A stretch of DNA of 64,000 nt from an uncultured Draconibacterium sp. (lineage in GTDB: Bacteria > Bacteroidota > Bacteroidia > Bacteroidales > Prolixibacteraceae). The translations under genes were made by a program, and so were the position numbers. The notes beneath the pieces were generated by a model. It saw only the letters and a list, made by a program, of their open reading frames with translations. It made no database searches and had not been told where the DNA came from. The number at the start of each line of letters is the position of its first letter. Positions within the stretch are counted from its first letter, which is position 1. The stretch covers positions 248,001-312,000 of the forward strand of contig NZ_OY776413.1 of NCBI RefSeq assembly GCF_963675585.1. The letters run 5' to 3'. Shown piece after piece: positions 63,326-64,000 of the stretch.

Positions 63326-64000
63326 ATGAATATTTTGAGCACGTACAAAGAAATTAAAATAGCCGATTTCACCTATGATTTACCCGATGAGCGGATTGCC
63401 AAATATCCACTCACAAAACGCGACACGTCGAAACTTTTAACCTGGACAAATGGTAAAATTGCCGAAAATACTTTTGGAAACTGCATCAGGCATTTACCCG
63501 AAAATGCCCAACTGGTTTTTAACAATACCCGTGTCATTCACGCACGTTTGTTTTTCAGAAAAGAAACCGGAGCAAAAATCGAGATCTTTTGCCTTGAACC
63601 CGTTCATCCGGCCGATTACCAGATATCGTTTCAGGAAACTGAAAAAGTGAGCTGGAAATGTATGGTGGGAAACTCAAAAAAATGGAAAGAGGGCATCTTA
63701 AAAAACGAGTTTCAGATTAATGGACAACCTGTGGTTCTCTCAGCCGAGAAAAAAGGACAGCAGGGCAACTCGTTTGAAATTGAATTGAAGTGGACCGGTG
63801 GATTTCATTTTTCAGAAATTATTGAAAAGGCAGGACAGTTGCCCATTCCGCCGTATTTAAACCGCGATACAGAAGATTCGGATGAAGAAAGCTACCAAAC
63901 AGTTTATGCAAAAATAGACGGCTCGGTGGCCGCTCCAACAGCAGGTTTGCATTTTACCGATACGGTTTTGAATCAGCTTTCAACAAAAAACATTAGCACC
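63326..64000 (+). CDS. queA: S-adenosylmethionine:tRNA ribosyltransferase-isomerase, N-terminal part (3' truncated by window)
   Basis: The frame starts with ATG at 63326 and is open to the end of the window (225 codons). QueA transfers and isomerises the ribosyl group of SAM onto 7-aminomethyl-7-deazaguanine in tRNA to form epoxyqueuosine. Family landmarks: FTYDLPDERIAKYPLTKRDTSKLL, VFNNTRVIHARLFFRKETGAKIEIFCLEP, GQLPIPPYLNRDTEDSDEESYQTVYAKIDGS and VAAPTAGLHFT. It is divergent from the Smr gene. The full protein is usually 340-410 residues, so a little over half is present. Confidence 0.96.
   Translation, partial: MNILSTYKEIKIADFTYDLPDERIAKYPLTKRDTSKLLTWTNGKIAENTFGNCIRHLPENAQLVFNNTRVIHARLFFRKETGAKIEIFCLEPVHPADYQISFQETEKVSWKCMVGNSKKWKEGILKNEFQINGQPVVLSAEKKGQQGNSFEIELKWTGGFHFSEIIEKAGQLPIPPYLNRDTEDSDEESYQTVYAKIDGSVAAPTAGLHFTDTVLNQLSTKNIST

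Noticed and set aside
63199-63372. N-terminal 58-codon extension of the DUF2027-Smr frame
   Set aside because: It runs through the gene's own promoter and across the divergent queA promoter and start; the ATG at 63198 fits the family start.

Overview
The window looks like a chromosomal segment of a marine or sediment member of the Bacteroidota, most plausibly a Marinilabiliales/Prolixibacteraceae-type polysaccharide degrader. The reasons are paired SusC/SusD genes, a hybrid two-component regulator (HTCS), an ECF-sigma/FecR pair, TAnnTTTG-type -7 promoter boxes, a T9SS-type C-terminus, DUF5686 and DUF4249 proteins, and seven sulfatases. The genus is inference; the phylum is well supported.

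Region 1 (1-10.6 kb) is intracellular uronate metabolism: the end of a GH92 alpha-mannosidase, then a minus-strand operon kduI-kduD-DUF4861 divergent from a LacI-type regulator. A perfect 16-bp palindrome between them overlaps the -33 boxes of both promoters. A DUF5686 outer-membrane protein follows, then an SDR mannonate/fructuronate oxidoreductase with mannonate dehydratase (uxuA). KduI/KduD and the SDR/UxuA pair would converge on 2-keto-3-deoxygluconate from unsaturated and saturated uronates.

Region 2 (10.9-48.6 kb) is a large polysaccharide utilization locus, all on the minus strand. It encodes seven exported S1-type sulfatases, a GH43-like enzyme, a GH5-like/GH43 fusion, a GH2, a GH43/beta-helix fusion, a T9SS-secreted protein with a clan GH-A-like N-terminus and a LamG domain, an esterase and two SusCD pairs. 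SusCD-1 has an N-terminal STN domain and sits behind sigma/FecR genes. SusCD-2 lies next to the HTCS. Together with region 1 this suggests a sulfated, uronate-containing heteroglycan, probably algal, as substrate. No polysaccharide lyase or GH88/GH105 is recognisable, so the exact substrate is open.

Region 3 (48.6-49.9 kb) is an orphan non-coding stretch followed by tRNA-Lys(TTT), whose 3' end faces the locus.

Region 4 (49.9-57.1 kb) is sulfate uptake and activation: an SLC13-type permease (TTG start), cysD, a small four-helix-bundle (S23/IVP) gene, cysNC, a UDP-glucuronate epimerase-like gene and a periplasmic phosphatase-like gene. The S23 gene is framed by a 22-bp imperfect inverted repeat between cysD and cysNC. 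This resembles an rRNA intervening sequence placed inside an mRNA and is the most unusual structure in the window.

Region 5 (57.2-64 kb) holds a TonB receptor/DUF4249/small outer-membrane protein operon, the RNase P RNA gene (rnpB), a DUF2027-Smr protein and the 5' part of queA.
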